From positions 1 through 23,297 of the IMG/VR virus record IMGVR_UViG_3300030060_001494: DNA of 23,297 bases. The stretch is one strand, 5' to 3'. Both the position numbers and the translations under genes were made by a program. The stretch is from a virus. Every line of letters starts with the position of its first letter. Within the stretch, counting starts at the first letter, position 1. Below the pieces are notes generated by a model. That model did not search any database and was not told the origin of the DNA. It saw only the letters and a list, made by a program, of their open reading frames with translations. Of the stretch, positions 5,347-14,850 are shown piece after piece.

Positions 5347-6510
5347 TTATATTATGTAAGTTACTGTAAATCTCACAGTTTTACCTGATAGTTGTGCATT
5401 GGTAAGAGCACCGCCGCCATTAGTTCTAAATCTAGTACCAGCAGTGCCATCAATAGATGCTGTAACAGCCACACTAGTATCAAAATCTTGTTCAGTACAT
5501 ATACCACCTGCAACAGAGCCAATAGAATTTGAGTTAGGTGTGAAGGGTAAAGCTACTGTTGCTGTACTACCATTACTTGTAGATGGATAAGTAATTCTTG
5601 TATGAGCCATTACAAATCTGCCAATTTTGGTGTACCTATTTTTATCAACAGTAAAACTCAAACTAGCACCACTAGCATCTGTTGGCGTCCAAGTACCTTT
5701 CTCATAATCATCTAAGGCATTTGCGGCTGCTGTATCGCCATTAAATGTTAGACCATCAGAAGTAAACCTTGCTATCTCAGATGCGTTTGGTTTTATCAAA
5801 ATTGATTGACCAGAATCAGCTTGTATATGTAATGAGTTATCTCCGTAAAGTTTATGTGTTTTGCTATGTGTAGTATCAGTTATATTGACACCCTGATTAT
5901 CTGCACCGCTTCCACCAGAAGTTGATAATTTACCTTCATTAATAGAAACATCTTTGTTTTCATCAAAAGACATAATCGGTGTAGTACCTACAGTAGAACC
6001 TAGACCAATAATTAAATCATCTGCAGAATCATCTAATCCTACATAAAAGTCTTGTGCATTACCATTGTAAACAATCTTTGTATCAACTGCTGCGCCATCT
6101 CCTATAGTGATTGAATCGTCAGTAATTGTAAGAATTGCATTTGTTCCTACAGTTGATCCTTCTCCTATAATTAAAACATCTGCCGAATCATCAAGTGCAA
6201 TGTAGAAATCTTTTGCATTACCATCATAAACAATTTTTACATCTTCTTCTGCACCTGTACCCATATTCAAAGTAGGTGTTATTGTATTTGATGCAGTTAT
6301 TGACATCGGCAAAGTGATCCAAGCATTGTTTGCTGAATTTCTTAGTTTTAAAACATTGTTGCTTGTATCAACCCACCACATATAAGCAAATGTAGTAGAT
6401 GGATCAGAACTATTAGAATTGTTAGATACTATTGCATCTAAGCAGTTGTTTAAGTCTGTTCTAAAGTTAGCACCAGACTGGTTAGCTATATCATAATCAT
6501 GGGTTGCCAT
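5347..6510 (-). CDS. Tail fibre protein with two beta-repeat modules
   Basis: 387 residues. The N-terminus (DYDIANQSGANFRTDLNNCLDAI, then MWWVDTSNNVLKLRNSANNAWITL, about 4-67) is an attachment domain shared by many tail fibres. Two tandem modules of about 53 residues follow (about 90-135 and 143-188), each reading KIVYxGNAxDFYxxLDDSADxLIIGxGSTVGT, typical of shaft repeats. The C-terminal half (about 265-387, LDDYEKGTWTPTDASG onward) is a beta-rich head of the kind found at fibre tips. It starts two bases after the J-type gene's stop, with AGAGG eight bases ahead. The predicted role is host receptor contact. Confidence 0.8.
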   Translation of the reverse strand: MATHDYDIANQSGANFRTDLNNCLDAIVSNNSNSSDPSTTFAYMWWVDTSNNVLKLRNSANNAWITLPMSITASNTITPTLNMGTGAEEDVKIVYDGNAKDFYIALDDSADVLIIGEGSTVGTNAILTITDDSITIGDGAAVDTKIVYNGNAQDFYVGLDDSADDLIIGLGSTVGTTPIMSFDENKDVSINEGKLSTSGGSGADNQGVNITDTTHSKTHKLYGDNSLHIQADSGQSILIKPNASEIARFTSDGLTFNGDTAAANALDDYEKGTWTPTDASGASLSFTVDKNRYTKIGRFVMAHTRITYPSTSNGSTATVALPFTPNSNSIGSVAGGICTEQDFDTSVAVTASIDGTAGTRFRTNGGGALTNAQLSGKTVRFTVTYII

Positions 6511-6511
6511 A

Positions 6512-9500
6512 TTAAAAACCTCTTGCTAAATAATCAAAAGTTCTACCGACTATTGTACCACTAGAATTTTTGAAAGTTATATCAAATCCTGTAGTTGTAA
6601 CATTTTCTAATAAGAAGAAATCACCAGTTGCCATGTTCTGTGCAGTAACCGCAACTTTAGGTGCAGATAAAAATGCTTCGTTAAATGTGACTGATAATTT
6701 TGATGTGCTTGATGTTTCTGTATCTGTATCAAGTTTTGCATAAGTAAGTGCAGATGCAGTCAAAGCAGAAATATATATCTGGTGAGTTGTATCACCAGTA
6801 GAAGCATTGAGTTTGAATTTAAATCCTCTGCCATAGTAATTACCAATCGTAAAATCTTTAAAAGCTGTGTAAGTAGGCGATCCACTTGCTGGATCATCGT
6901 TAGTGATTGCGATTTGCAAATTAGCTAATACATCATCAAAGTCATTGGTATCTATGGCAAACCAGTCATCTACATTATCTGATCTATCATCCCAAAAGTC
7001 AGTTGTATCATCAGCAGTAAAAATTATGCCTGAAGTAAGTCTGGCATTTGCCACAACACCTAAATCAATGACGTTAGCAAATTCATAAGAACCAGAAGTG
7101 TCTAATCCACCGATTGCATCAATCAAAGGAAAATCATCCACATTACCTGAAACAGAATCCCATAAAACATCACCTTCAAATTTAAGCAGATTATCTACTG
7201 CCACCATGTTTGTTTTCGTGCCTGAGAATGTTGGATTCTCTGTTAGCGTTTGTCTGTTTTCTAATTGGAAAGAATCAGGTGAAACTGTATTGACTACAGT
7301 TGTTGCATTGACTGATTTTCTATTAGTTGAATCAACTGCTTTGATTAAATAAGTTCCTGTTAGTAATGGTAATTGCACACCATTAGATATACCTGAAACA
7401 GAATCACCAATCTTAACTGAGTTTTGCCAAACTGCACCAGAAGTCAAACTGTTATGTCTTATCTCATAAGTACCACCAATTTTGACATCAAGATCAGTTG
7501 TAGGAGTCCAAGTTAAAGTTGCAGTTATACCATCTGCTCTTAGATTTAAATTTGTAACATCTGCTGGATCAGCAGTTAGTCCATATATTCTTTGAGTGTA
7601 ATTAGTATATTCAGAAGCAACACCAGCAGTATTAACTGCTCTGACTCTGAATTGATATAAGTCAGGTTCAATATCAAAGAATGTAAATGTCGTTCCTAGT
7701 GAAGCACCAGCACGAACAAAATCTGTTGCTGATGTCTTTTTAAATTCAACATCGTATCTATCTATATTAACTCCCAAACTTTCCCAGTTTGGATTGCTGG
7801 TAGCAGTCCATAATAAATCTGCTTTTGCTTTTACTCCTGAACCTTGAGTAGTTGAAAATAAAGATTCAGTTACACTTTGTAAAGCTGGTGGATTGACTGC
7901 TGGTAATACAGACAAACCTTTTATCTTTTGATTCAAAGTAGCAAAGTTAGAAAAAACCCCTTTGGTGTTTTTTGCTCTGATCATTATTTTATAAAGACCT
8001 TTTTCTAAATCATCTACAGTAAATACAGAAGAATTTGCTGTTCCCTTCATTATGTAATTTTCTTTATCAAAGCTAGTAACTTGATCGTAATAGTTCAACT
8101 TGAATACAGATATTTCATAGCTTTCAACAAAGGTTGATGTTGGTGGAGTCCATGAAATATTTAATCTGTTAAATACAGTATCGTTAGCAAAGATTAAATC
8201 TTCATCTACTTGTATGTTTGTTGGTTTACCTATAGAAGCTACATCAGGTAAGTCTGTGTTTGGTGCAGTATCTTCTGCGGATATTGTGCCAAAGTCATAA
8301 ACATCAGCATCGTATTCTTGAGCAACTATATCTACTTCATCGTTGTTTTTTAGATTCATTGATTGAACTCTGAATCTTTTTCCAGCGTTATCGTTAAGAG
8401 TTTCAAAACCTAATGATTCTAATTTAACAAAAATGACATCACCGACTTCTGCTCTTAATCCAACAATGGTAGTTGTGAATTTAAGCACCATGCTTTGTCT
8501 TGATTGCTTCATGTTGATAGTTGCAATCATTCTTGCTCTTTCTTTATCTGTAGTAAAAGGCAGTTCAATGGCTCTTTCCAAAACTAAGTTATTATCAGCA
8601 GTTTTAAAAGTTCCGCTTTCTATAACTGCAAAATCACCTTGAAAATCTCTTTCTTTATTAAAGAATCCAGCACGAACTCTGTTAGCTTTGAAATCTTTAC
8701 TACCTAAAGAAACATCGTAGTTGCCAACAATATTATCTTCATCAAATGTTTGTACTGCTGTGCCAGCAGCATCAATAATTAATTTATATTTACCGCCTGT
8801 GAATATTAACGATCCACGACATGAAGATAGAATCTTTTGCACATTCTCAAAAGCTGTAGCGTTAGTGTCTAAGTAACCATTGCAAGTGTATTGGGGTACA
8901 AGTTCACCGCCTATAGTCACCATAGTGTCACAAGTGTTTGCAGCATTTGTGAAAGAAGTGGTATTGATATCGTTGATAGATATTCCTCTGCCATAGGTAG
9001 TGTTTGTTAAATAATCTAATAATACATTCGCTGGATTATTACTAAATCTGGTGACATATTGTGTTCCAGCAACCCAAGTGTTTGAACCAGAATCTACCGA
9101 ATAAACAAACCTTCTATCTTGAACTTTCTTACCTTTGATGTCGCAAGTAATTTGTGGAATATTTCTAAATACATCTTGATCAGCTTCTAGTCTTACATAT
9201 AAATATGCTAAACCTGACAACTTGTCGGAAGAAGTCCATTTACCGCCTGATTCATTGATTAAATCTTGATCTGCTGCTTGATCCGATCTGCCTAAATGTT
9301 TATTGACTCTAACTACATTTTTAAATTTTTGTTTGATATCACCAGCAAAAAGATAAGCAATGTTTCCTTCGACTGTGCTTGTGTATTGTGTATAAGTTCT
9401 AGTTTCAGTTTGAAATATTGGTTCATCGTTAAGATAAACCTGTTCTATTGATTCTATTTCTCCTTCGCATAAAAGTAAGATGATGTGCAGATATTCATTG

Positions 9501-9856
9501 TTATCACCAGTCACTTGATAATAAATTGGAGTACCCCCTATTCTTCTTTCTCCATAAATGACTGGAATCGGTGCTGTGTTTGATGGTGTATTTGATAAAG
9601 CCTTTGCACCAGTTGATTCTAGTGTTGATGGTAAAGGCTGCATTGCCTTACCTATGTAGTTATAAGTTGCATAAGTTGCAACAACTACAGTTGTAATTCC
9701 TATTGCTAAAGCTGTTGTTCCCGCAACTGTAACACCTACTGAAGCAGCTACTGTAGTACCTAAAGCTGTAAGTGCTGGTACTGCTGCTGGCATAGCAAAT
9801 ATAGCTGGTGCAACCAAAGCAGCTAAAATAAGAAAAATGTATTTAATATATTTCAT
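6512..9856 (-). CDS. J: Tail tip / host-specificity protein, lambda J type
   Basis: 1114 residues, the size of lambda J. The J core begins near residue 95 (IPVIYGERRIGGTPIYY) and runs to about 520, with family words such as ILLLCEGEIESIEQVYLND, GLAYLYVRLEAD and TFDEDNIVGNY. Three fibronectin type III-like domains follow at about 545-645, 655-760 and 765-855. A C-terminal beta tip ends with AFLSAPKVAVTAQNMATGDF and FDYLARGF. Unusually, residues 1-60 are strongly hydrophobic: MKYIKYIFLILAALVAPAIF followed by AMPA resembles a signal peptide, then alanine/valine-rich spans. The start overlaps the NlpC-like gene as ATGA without a good Shine-Dalgarno, so it depends on coupling. Confidence 0.9.
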   Translation of the reverse strand: MKYIKYIFLILAALVAPAIFAMPAAVPALTALGTTVAASVGVTVAGTTALAIGITTVVVATYATYNYIGKAMQPLPSTLESTGAKALSNTPSNTAPIPVIYGERRIGGTPIYYQVTGDNNEYLHIILLLCEGEIESIEQVYLNDEPIFQTETRTYTQYTSTVEGNIAYLFAGDIKQKFKNVVRVNKHLGRSDQAADQDLINESGGKWTSSDKLSGLAYLYVRLEADQDVFRNIPQITCDIKGKKVQDRRFVYSVDSGSNTWVAGTQYVTRFSNNPANVLLDYLTNTTYGRGISINDINTTSFTNAANTCDTMVTIGGELVPQYTCNGYLDTNATAFENVQKILSSCRGSLIFTGGKYKLIIDAAGTAVQTFDEDNIVGNYDVSLGSKDFKANRVRAGFFNKERDFQGDFAVIESGTFKTADNNLVLERAIELPFTTDKERARMIATINMKQSRQSMVLKFTTTIVGLRAEVGDVIFVKLESLGFETLNDNAGKRFRVQSMNLKNNDEVDIVAQEYDADVYDFGTISAEDTAPNTDLPDVASIGKPTNIQVDEDLIFANDTVFNRLNISWTPPTSTFVESYEISVFKLNYYDQVTSFDKENYIMKGTANSSVFTVDDLEKGLYKIMIRAKNTKGVFSNFATLNQKIKGLSVLPAVNPPALQSVTESLFSTTQGSGVKAKADLLWTATSNPNWESLGVNIDRYDVEFKKTSATDFVRAGASLGTTFTFFDIEPDLYQFRVRAVNTAGVASEYTNYTQRIYGLTADPADVTNLNLRADGITATLTWTPTTDLDVKIGGTYEIRHNSLTSGAVWQNSVKIGDSVSGISNGVQLPLLTGTYLIKAVDSTNRKSVNATTVVNTVSPDSFQLENRQTLTENPTFSGTKTNMVAVDNLLKFEGDVLWDSVSGNVDDFPLIDAIGGLDTSGSYEFANVIDLGVVANARLTSGIIFTADDTTDFWDDRSDNVDDWFAIDTNDFDDVLANLQIAITNDDPASGSPTYTAFKDFTIGNYYGRGFKFKLNASTGDTTHQIYISALTASALTYAKLDTDTETSSTSKLSVTFNEAFLSAPKVAVTAQNMATGDFFLLENVTTTGFDITFKNSSGTIVGRTFDYLARGF

Positions 9857-10260
9857 TGTTTAAATCTATAAGCAAGATCAAATGTTTTTAAATCTGATAT
9901 TGGTATAGGTGCAGTCCCTATTTCTTCATCTACTGATACGCATTTGTTATTTATAACTATGTGAGTCATTTCGTATATTTTATCTTTTTTAATCAAGATA
10001 TCACCGACTCTTACATCATAAACTGATATTTGTTCTAAGCCTTCATCTTGCAAAACTTCACTAGGTCTTTTGCCATATTTCTTTTGAAACCTAATAGCAC
10101 CGAATTTGTTTTTGTATTTACCTTTGAAAACTTCTAGCCAGTTTGTACCTTTTACATGATCAACGTAACCAGCAAGAAAAGTATTACAATCGTTAACACC
10201 CCATTCAAAAGGCATACCCATTTTTTCTTCGACATATTCATTTAATATATTTATGTTCAT
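9853..10260 (-). CDS. NlpC/P60-like tail assembly protein (lambda K-like)
   Basis: 135 residues with the Cys-His pattern of small phage NlpC-like (DUF6950-type) proteins: MPFEWGVNDCNTF places the nucleophile at Cys25, and MTHIVINN places His100 as its partner. GDILIKK (86-92) is the usual strand between them. It sits exactly where lambda K lies, between the L-like protein and J. K-type proteins may process tail components or cut peptidoglycan during entry. It overlaps both neighbours by ATGA, and AAGG precedes the start by seven bases. Confidence 0.75.
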   Translation of the reverse strand: MNINILNEYVEEKMGMPFEWGVNDCNTFLAGYVDHVKGTNWLEVFKGKYKNKFGAIRFQKKYGKRPSEVLQDEGLEQISVYDVRVGDILIKKDKIYEMTHIVINNKCVSVDEEIGTAPIPISDLKTFDLAYRFKQ

Positions 10261-12002
10261 CTTATTGCCTTGAATGGCACATCTATCTTCATTCCAGAAC
10301 CACCTTTAGAAGCACTTGATGTAGCTTTCTTAGGTCTAGTTATAGAAATCTGATTGCCACCACCAGAAGCAGTAGAACTAGCTGCTACAGAAGATGTTAT
10401 GGTGTAAGTATTAGCATCAGGAACAGAAGCTACAGTTTGTTCACCACCTATCAGATCACCTGTCAAACCACCGACATCTTGCAGACCGCTAATAAAAACT
10501 GTATCGCTAGTTGCTAATCCATGTGCGACATCGTTGATGGTTACAGTTGTCGAAGATGCAGTTGTTTCTATGACATTGTTCGCTGGTGTTGCAGCATCTA
10601 CAGTAATGCTTGTGCCACCACCTCTGCCAGTTGAAGTTGCATTAGATGTAACCTGAATCACAACTCTATTATTATCTGGAACTGCATAGACATCATGTTG
10701 CTTGTTCAATTCTGAAGTTCCTATGCCATTGGTAGCTGTAGCGTTTGCAATGGTAATTTTACTGCTAGTTGATAAACCATGATTTTGATAATCAACGATT
10801 ATTTGTCTTGAACCTGATGTAGTGCTTAATGGTTCTATAGTTGGAGTTACAGTTTGCTGAACTTCAGCAGTAATAGTATCTTTGGTAGCTGATTTAACTT
10901 TCGATAAAAGACTGCCATCAAAAACAAAACCACCAGCGTCAGCAGCGTTAGAATCTAATATTACTAAATCTCCTACATCAACAAAATTATTAGCATTTAT
11001 AGTTATATTTGCTGAACCAGATGTAGTTTCAATTAATACTGGTGGAACTGGTAAATCATTAACAGTCACTTCATTACCACCAAACAGATCAGTATGATCT
11101 GCTGTAATCGTTGCATCATCTGGAAGGTTAGTTGCAAAACCCTGACCATCTGCATCTACAGTTTGTACTGTAAGTTCTCTATTGACCAATGGTTGTATTA
11201 CATCGCCATTGTCAAAAATAGTTGTAGGAACTCCATCAACTATCACTTTTTCATTGACACCAAAAGTTGCCCCACCATACCTAAAATGCAATCTCCTAGC
11301 TGCTGATATTGTTTCAATAGTAAGAGTTGGATTAGTTGGTTGATCACCTTCTAAGAAAGTTTGTGATCCAGCATTTTCAGCGTGTTGAACAGAAGTGATA
11401 CCAGATTGAGTTGCTACAAATGCACTTCCTTTTGCTGAACCTTCAACACCCCAAGTTAAGTCTTTCAATATGACCGAAGCATATCTAAGACCAGTATCGT
11501 CGGAAAAGAAAGTTTGTTGTGATTCTAAGTTTGTGTATCTGCCGTTAGTCTTTTCAAAATTAACAAATTGAGAAGAACAAGTAACAGATATGGCAGCAGT
11601 ATTTGAATTATTATCTTCGCTAATAAGTGCATCATTAATTCTGCCAGCAAAAATTTGCAAAGGATCAGATACTAAAGCATTAGATGAATTTAGAAATGCT
11701 TTGTAAATTTTTACTTCACGATCTAAATAATCTTCGCTTAATAAAATGTTGCTATAAGTTTGCTCTACACCAGATAAAGTTATGGTGATTGATTCTATAG
11801 ATAACTGATTCGATTCAGTTATATCTGAAAAAGATAGAAAGTGTCCTGTAGGATTGTAAGTATTTGAATCGTAAGTTACTGGTATGAAGCCATCAGAAAG
11901 ATAAACAGTACCAGAATCAAAAGCTACCGATAAAAGATGAAATGGTCTATTCGCATCTTTTACTACTTCAGTCTGAAATCCACTTGTTGATCCTCTATCC
12001 AT
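10257..12002 (-). CDS. Distal tail / hub protein (DUF2163/L-like) with inserted beta modules
   Basis: 581 residues. The first 190 (FHLLSVAFDSGTVYLSDG, then LSIESITITLSGV, YLDREVKIYKAFL, FAGRINDA and RYASVILKDLTWG) match the L-like/DUF2163 tail proteins that build the tip hub. From about 225 to 555 there is an unusual insertion of three or four beta modules (about 228-300, 323-385, 390-468, 477-555). They contain words such as TTSGSRQIIV, HGLSTSSKITI, HGLATSDTVFI, VPDANTYTI and a Gly-rich end. These resemble the FCCH-like modules seen in phage proteins. A short Lys/Ser/Gly tail (KKATSSASKGGSGMKIDVPF) closes it. There is no convincing Shine-Dalgarno; the start lies five bases after the upstream stop. 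Confidence 0.7.
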   Translation of the reverse strand: MDRGSTSGFQTEVVKDANRPFHLLSVAFDSGTVYLSDGFIPVTYDSNTYNPTGHFLSFSDITESNQLSIESITITLSGVEQTYSNILLSEDYLDREVKIYKAFLNSSNALVSDPLQIFAGRINDALISEDNNSNTAAISVTCSSQFVNFEKTNGRYTNLESQQTFFSDDTGLRYASVILKDLTWGVEGSAKGSAFVATQSGITSVQHAENAGSQTFLEGDQPTNPTLTIETISAARRLHFRYGGATFGVNEKVIVDGVPTTIFDNGDVIQPLVNRELTVQTVDADGQGFATNLPDDATITADHTDLFGGNEVTVNDLPVPPVLIETTSGSANITINANNFVDVGDLVILDSNAADAGGFVFDGSLLSKVKSATKDTITAEVQQTVTPTIEPLSTTSGSRQIIVDYQNHGLSTSSKITIANATATNGIGTSELNKQHDVYAVPDNNRVVIQVTSNATSTGRGGGTSITVDAATPANNVIETTASSTTVTINDVAHGLATSDTVFISGLQDVGGLTGDLIGGEQTVASVPDANTYTITSSVAASSTASGGGNQISITRPKKATSSASKGGSGMKIDVPFKAIR

Positions 12003-12007
12003 CGCAT

Positions 12008-12610
12008 CTAAAATACTTCTGCAAGTTCAATTGAAAAACCATAAAGACTAGAAGCATCAGTATTGAATGAATTAAAATCAGTTGTGAAAGCTACAGTAAA
12101 AGGTACTGCTGATATTGTTAATGTTTCATCGTTAGCAACTGCATTTACTAATGCTGGTGCAAAATTTAAAGTTGCATCTCCACTACCATCTGAATCCATG
12201 TCGTCAGTAGCCATATAAACCTTTGTATGCCCTGAGAACTTAAAAAAGTCACCAGCCTTCAAGATATCGCTAGTTGACGCTGTAAGACCATCTATGGCTG
12301 CACTAGACACACCTACTGCTAAAGCACCATTGACTACTGGTGATTCTGAACTTTGTCCTTGAGTAGTAGATATAACTGGTGGTGTAAAAGTAAAAGTATC
12401 AAACTGACCTTTCTGCTTCATAGAGAAAGCATATAAAGGTGCAAAGTTTGCTCTAGTCATTGGTGAATAATTAACAGACATCAACCATCTTTGAGTGCCT
12501 CTTGATCTAGTTTGTCTTTTCAAACTATTAGAAACAGAAACCAAAGTAGGTTCAAATGATCTAACTTGAACTGAATTTGGTGCTGGTGATGTTGGAAATG
12601 ATCCACTCAT
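12008..12610 (-). CDS. Distal tail protein (lambda M-like position)
   Basis: 200 residues, directly after the tape measure and overlapping it as ATGA. The N-terminal part (SVQVRSFEPTLVSVSNSLKRQTRSRGTQRWLMSV) is a beta sheet typical of minor tail proteins that thread the tail tube end. The middle (KGQFDTFTFTPPVIS) and C-terminal (TDASSLYGFSIELAEVF) stretches repeat the pattern. Residues about 85-165 form a second beta domain (ALAVGVSSAAIDGL to GDFFKFSGHTKVYMATDD). The assignment rests on fold style and position rather than on a diagnostic motif. Confidence 0.6.
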   Translation of the reverse strand: MSGSFPTSPAPNSVQVRSFEPTLVSVSNSLKRQTRSRGTQRWLMSVNYSPMTRANFAPLYAFSMKQKGQFDTFTFTPPVISTTQGQSSESPVVNGALAVGVSSAAIDGLTASTSDILKAGDFFKFSGHTKVYMATDDMDSDGSGDATLNFAPALVNAVANDETLTISAVPFTVAFTTDFNSFNTDASSLYGFSIELAEVF

Positions 12611-14373
12611 GATGCTGTAAACCCTCTCTTACCTCGTCTGTTAAATTGTTGTTCAATGATACCTGATATTGCTGGTGCATTTTCAGTTATCGCTTGCAAT
12701 GTATCTCTAGAATCAAATGATTGAATATTGTAAGTAATGTTGACTGGTACACCGCCACCAGCCATGCCAAGTCTGTTATTAGGAATGATATAACCTGTCC
12801 TATTAGGAACAAATAATTCAGCACCTCTTTCTCCTACAATACTGGCTTTACCACCTGTAACAGTTCCACCCATAGCATTTTTTGGAAAAAACATAGACAT
12901 AGCACCCATGTTTCCTGTAGATGAAGATGCTGCACTAGCTGGATTTAGACCACCAGTAAACAAAGAAGTAATACCTTTGATGATTGTTTCTTGTATTGCA
13001 ATTCTAATTAATTGTTCAATAACAAAATCTGCAAGGTCTTTGAATTGTGCTTTACCTGTCATAACTGCTGACACTAAAGAATCTTCAAACTTTTTCAAAC
13101 TATTAACTGCAAGACCTTCCATAGCTTCTTTTGTTGCACCTAGTTTCATCAAAAACTGATCCATAGGAGAAGATATACTTGATAAAGTTGTCGTACTACC
13201 TTCACCAAACTCAAGAAACTTTTTCGTAAATTCATCAACACTTAGACTTCCATTTTTTATTTTTTCTATTGAAGAATCTAAAAATTCTAAGACTGCATCA
13301 AATTTTGGTGTATCAGTTCCTAAATTTTCAAGTGCATCTCTTGTTTCAAATATTCCTTGTGTTAGTTGATCTAATTCTTCCTTTGAGAATTTACTAAAAC
13401 CAGCAAAAGCCATTAGACTTTTACCACCAATTTTCAAAGTATCTATTAGGATTGATAATCCACCTATTGCTTTACTAATTGTATTAACAACAGGATTTAT
13501 AAATTGCACAAATTCTTTAAGACTTTGTACTGCATTTCTAACACCTAAAACAATTCCAACCGCTATAGATGTTCCAAGATTTTCAATGCCATCTTCTAAA
13601 TTAAAGACTTTAATCAAAACATCTCTAAAATTTTCAGCTAAGTCTTGTAAGACTGGCAAGAAGGCAGTGGTGACCTGATCTCTAAAGGCTCTAATTTGAA
13701 AAGTAATAACTGACATTGTGTCGTTAAATTTTTCTGTAGCCTTAATAGTTTTATCATCGAGAACTATTCCTAATTTTCTAGCACGATCTTCTAATTCATC
13801 AAGACCTTTTGCACCATTCTTAAAAATTTCAGTAAACTGAATACCAGCACGACCAAATAAATTAGCTAGTGCAGTTGCTCTTTCTGCTTCCGAACTGAAA
13901 CCGCCAATACCAGCAGCAGTGTCTCTTAATATGTCATTAAAATCTCTGGTTCGACCATTTGAATCTTTAAGTTCAACACCTAAATCTTTAAATAGATCAA
14001 CTTGAGTTTTTGTGCCTCTGATTGCATCACCAATTGATCTAGCAAATTTCTCTAAACCTTTTTGTGCTTGTTCAATAGAAGTACCAGACTCTATAGCAGC
14101 TAATTGAAATGCTTGTAAAGTGTCGGTTGAAATACCTGTCCGAGCAGATGTTTTACCTATCGCATCAATGAAATCAAAAGATTTTTTTGTCAGCAATACG
14201 ATAGGTGCTACTAAAGCAGCAATCCCAAGTGATAGTTTTGAAAAAATAGCTACTGTAGCACCAGCAGCTTTACCGATAGTTTTTAAAGATTTATTGACGC
14301 TAGAAAAAGTGCCTTTAGTTTTATTAACTGCACTTATTACAACTTGTAGTTTTCCTAATTTACCTAATGCCAT
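12607..14373 (-). CDS. Tail tape measure protein
   Basis: 588 residues. It starts with a basic helix (MALGKLGKLQVVISAVNKTKG) and has a hydrophobic stretch at about 38-62. The family segment FDFIDAIGKTSARTGISTDTLQAF through LEKFARSIGDAIRG is typical of tape measures that also contain GISxxxLQ. The C-terminus has the classic end NAMGGTVTGGKASIVGERGAELFVP and VPVNITYNIQSFDS. The protein sets tail length and is ejected through the tube; it is short for a siphovirus (lambda H is about 850), so a tail shorter than lambda's is expected. Its start is embedded in the end of the frameshifted T-like frame. Confidence 0.9.
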   Translation of the reverse strand: MALGKLGKLQVVISAVNKTKGTFSSVNKSLKTIGKAAGATVAIFSKLSLGIAALVAPIVLLTKKSFDFIDAIGKTSARTGISTDTLQAFQLAAIESGTSIEQAQKGLEKFARSIGDAIRGTKTQVDLFKDLGVELKDSNGRTRDFNDILRDTAAGIGGFSSEAERATALANLFGRAGIQFTEIFKNGAKGLDELEDRARKLGIVLDDKTIKATEKFNDTMSVITFQIRAFRDQVTTAFLPVLQDLAENFRDVLIKVFNLEDGIENLGTSIAVGIVLGVRNAVQSLKEFVQFINPVVNTISKAIGGLSILIDTLKIGGKSLMAFAGFSKFSKEELDQLTQGIFETRDALENLGTDTPKFDAVLEFLDSSIEKIKNGSLSVDEFTKKFLEFGEGSTTTLSSISSPMDQFLMKLGATKEAMEGLAVNSLKKFEDSLVSAVMTGKAQFKDLADFVIEQLIRIAIQETIIKGITSLFTGGLNPASAASSSTGNMGAMSMFFPKNAMGGTVTGGKASIVGERGAELFVPNRTGYIIPNNRLGMAGGGVPVNITYNIQSFDSRDTLQAITENAPAISGIIEQQFNRRGKRGFTAS

Positions 14374-14850
14374 CTTCTTTTTCTAGTTTGTTTCGTCTTT
14401 CAATGTAGGCGTACCACATTGTTATTTCATCAATAGTCATTGATTCAATCTCGCTAAGTGTTTTTCCGAGCCTGTCAGCGAGTGCAAACTGTGCAAATAA
14501 ATCAGACTCGGCTGCTATTTTCCCTCTGCTTCATTTGGTGTCATTGCACCAAGTATCTTGCCAGCAACATCAGCAACAACACCGACATCTGCATGATTCA
14601 TCAAAGTTTGTTTATCTGCTAATGAAAAAATCTTTTCTCCATCAGCATCTAAAGCCTTTGTAATAATTGCATAAACCATCACTTCAAGATCGCTGTCGTT
14701 AGCCATTTTATATAGCTTCTTGCTTTCCTGAAGTGTTAAAGGTTTTGAATATATAACTAATGGTTCGCCTTCTGTTCCCCATTCTGCTACTTCAAAAGAA
14801 ATAATCTCCTGTGCATCAAAATGAGCAACTACATTATCTATAGCACCCAT
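14360..14850 (-). CDS. Tail assembly chaperone GT-type fusion made by -1 frameshift
   Basis: The zero-frame gene (111 aa) stops at TAG 14515. At GGGAAAA just before it, a -1 shift continues in a frame that is open for 52 more codons, to TAA 14360-14362. That extension (ESDLFAQFALADRLGKTLSE, then MTIDEITMWYAYIERR) has the character of lambda T-type segments: a short helical unit with a W/Y-rich end. The fusion would be 163 aa. In lambda the G and GT products together load the tape measure and tail tube protein. The T frame ends inside the tape measure start, so the order G-T-H is conserved. Confidence 0.85.
14466..14524 (-). promoter_or_regulatory. Programmed -1 frameshift signal
   Basis: Slippery heptamer GGGAAAA at 14518-14524 in phase G-GGA-AAA, followed by the zero-frame TAG. 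After a six-base spacer, CCGAGTCTG (14503-14511) pairs with CAGGCTCGG (14466-14474): nine base pairs including one G-U wobble, with a 28-base loop. Heptamer, spacer and stem are all of the kind known to stimulate -1 shifting. Confidence 0.85.
14515..14850 (-). CDS. Tail assembly chaperone, G-type (unshifted product)
   Basis: 111 residues (MGAIDNVVAHFDAQEI to MTPNEAEGK). It comes directly downstream of the tail tube gene and upstream of the tape measure, the universal place of the G-type chaperone. The helical middle (QESKKLYKMANDSDLEVMVYAIITKALDADGEKIF) is the usual body of this family. Most ribosomes should make this form, while a minority shift at GGGAAAA to add the T-type extension. Only three bases separate its start from the tube protein's stop, and GGAG lies just inside the end of that upstream gene region only weakly, so coupling is likely. 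Confidence 0.85.
   Translation of the reverse strand: MGAIDNVVAHFDAQEIISFEVAEWGTEGEPLVIYSKPLTLQESKKLYKMANDSDLEVMVYAIITKALDADGEKIFSLADKQTLMNHADVGVVADVAGKILGAMTPNEAEGK

Noticed and set aside
11094-11306. Plus-strand frames antisense to tail genes (also 6903-7352, 8433-8642, 12908-13159, 18788-19119, 22630-22893).
   Set aside because: They are mirror frames of long genes with clear protein families, lack ribosome-binding sites and have no recognisable products.
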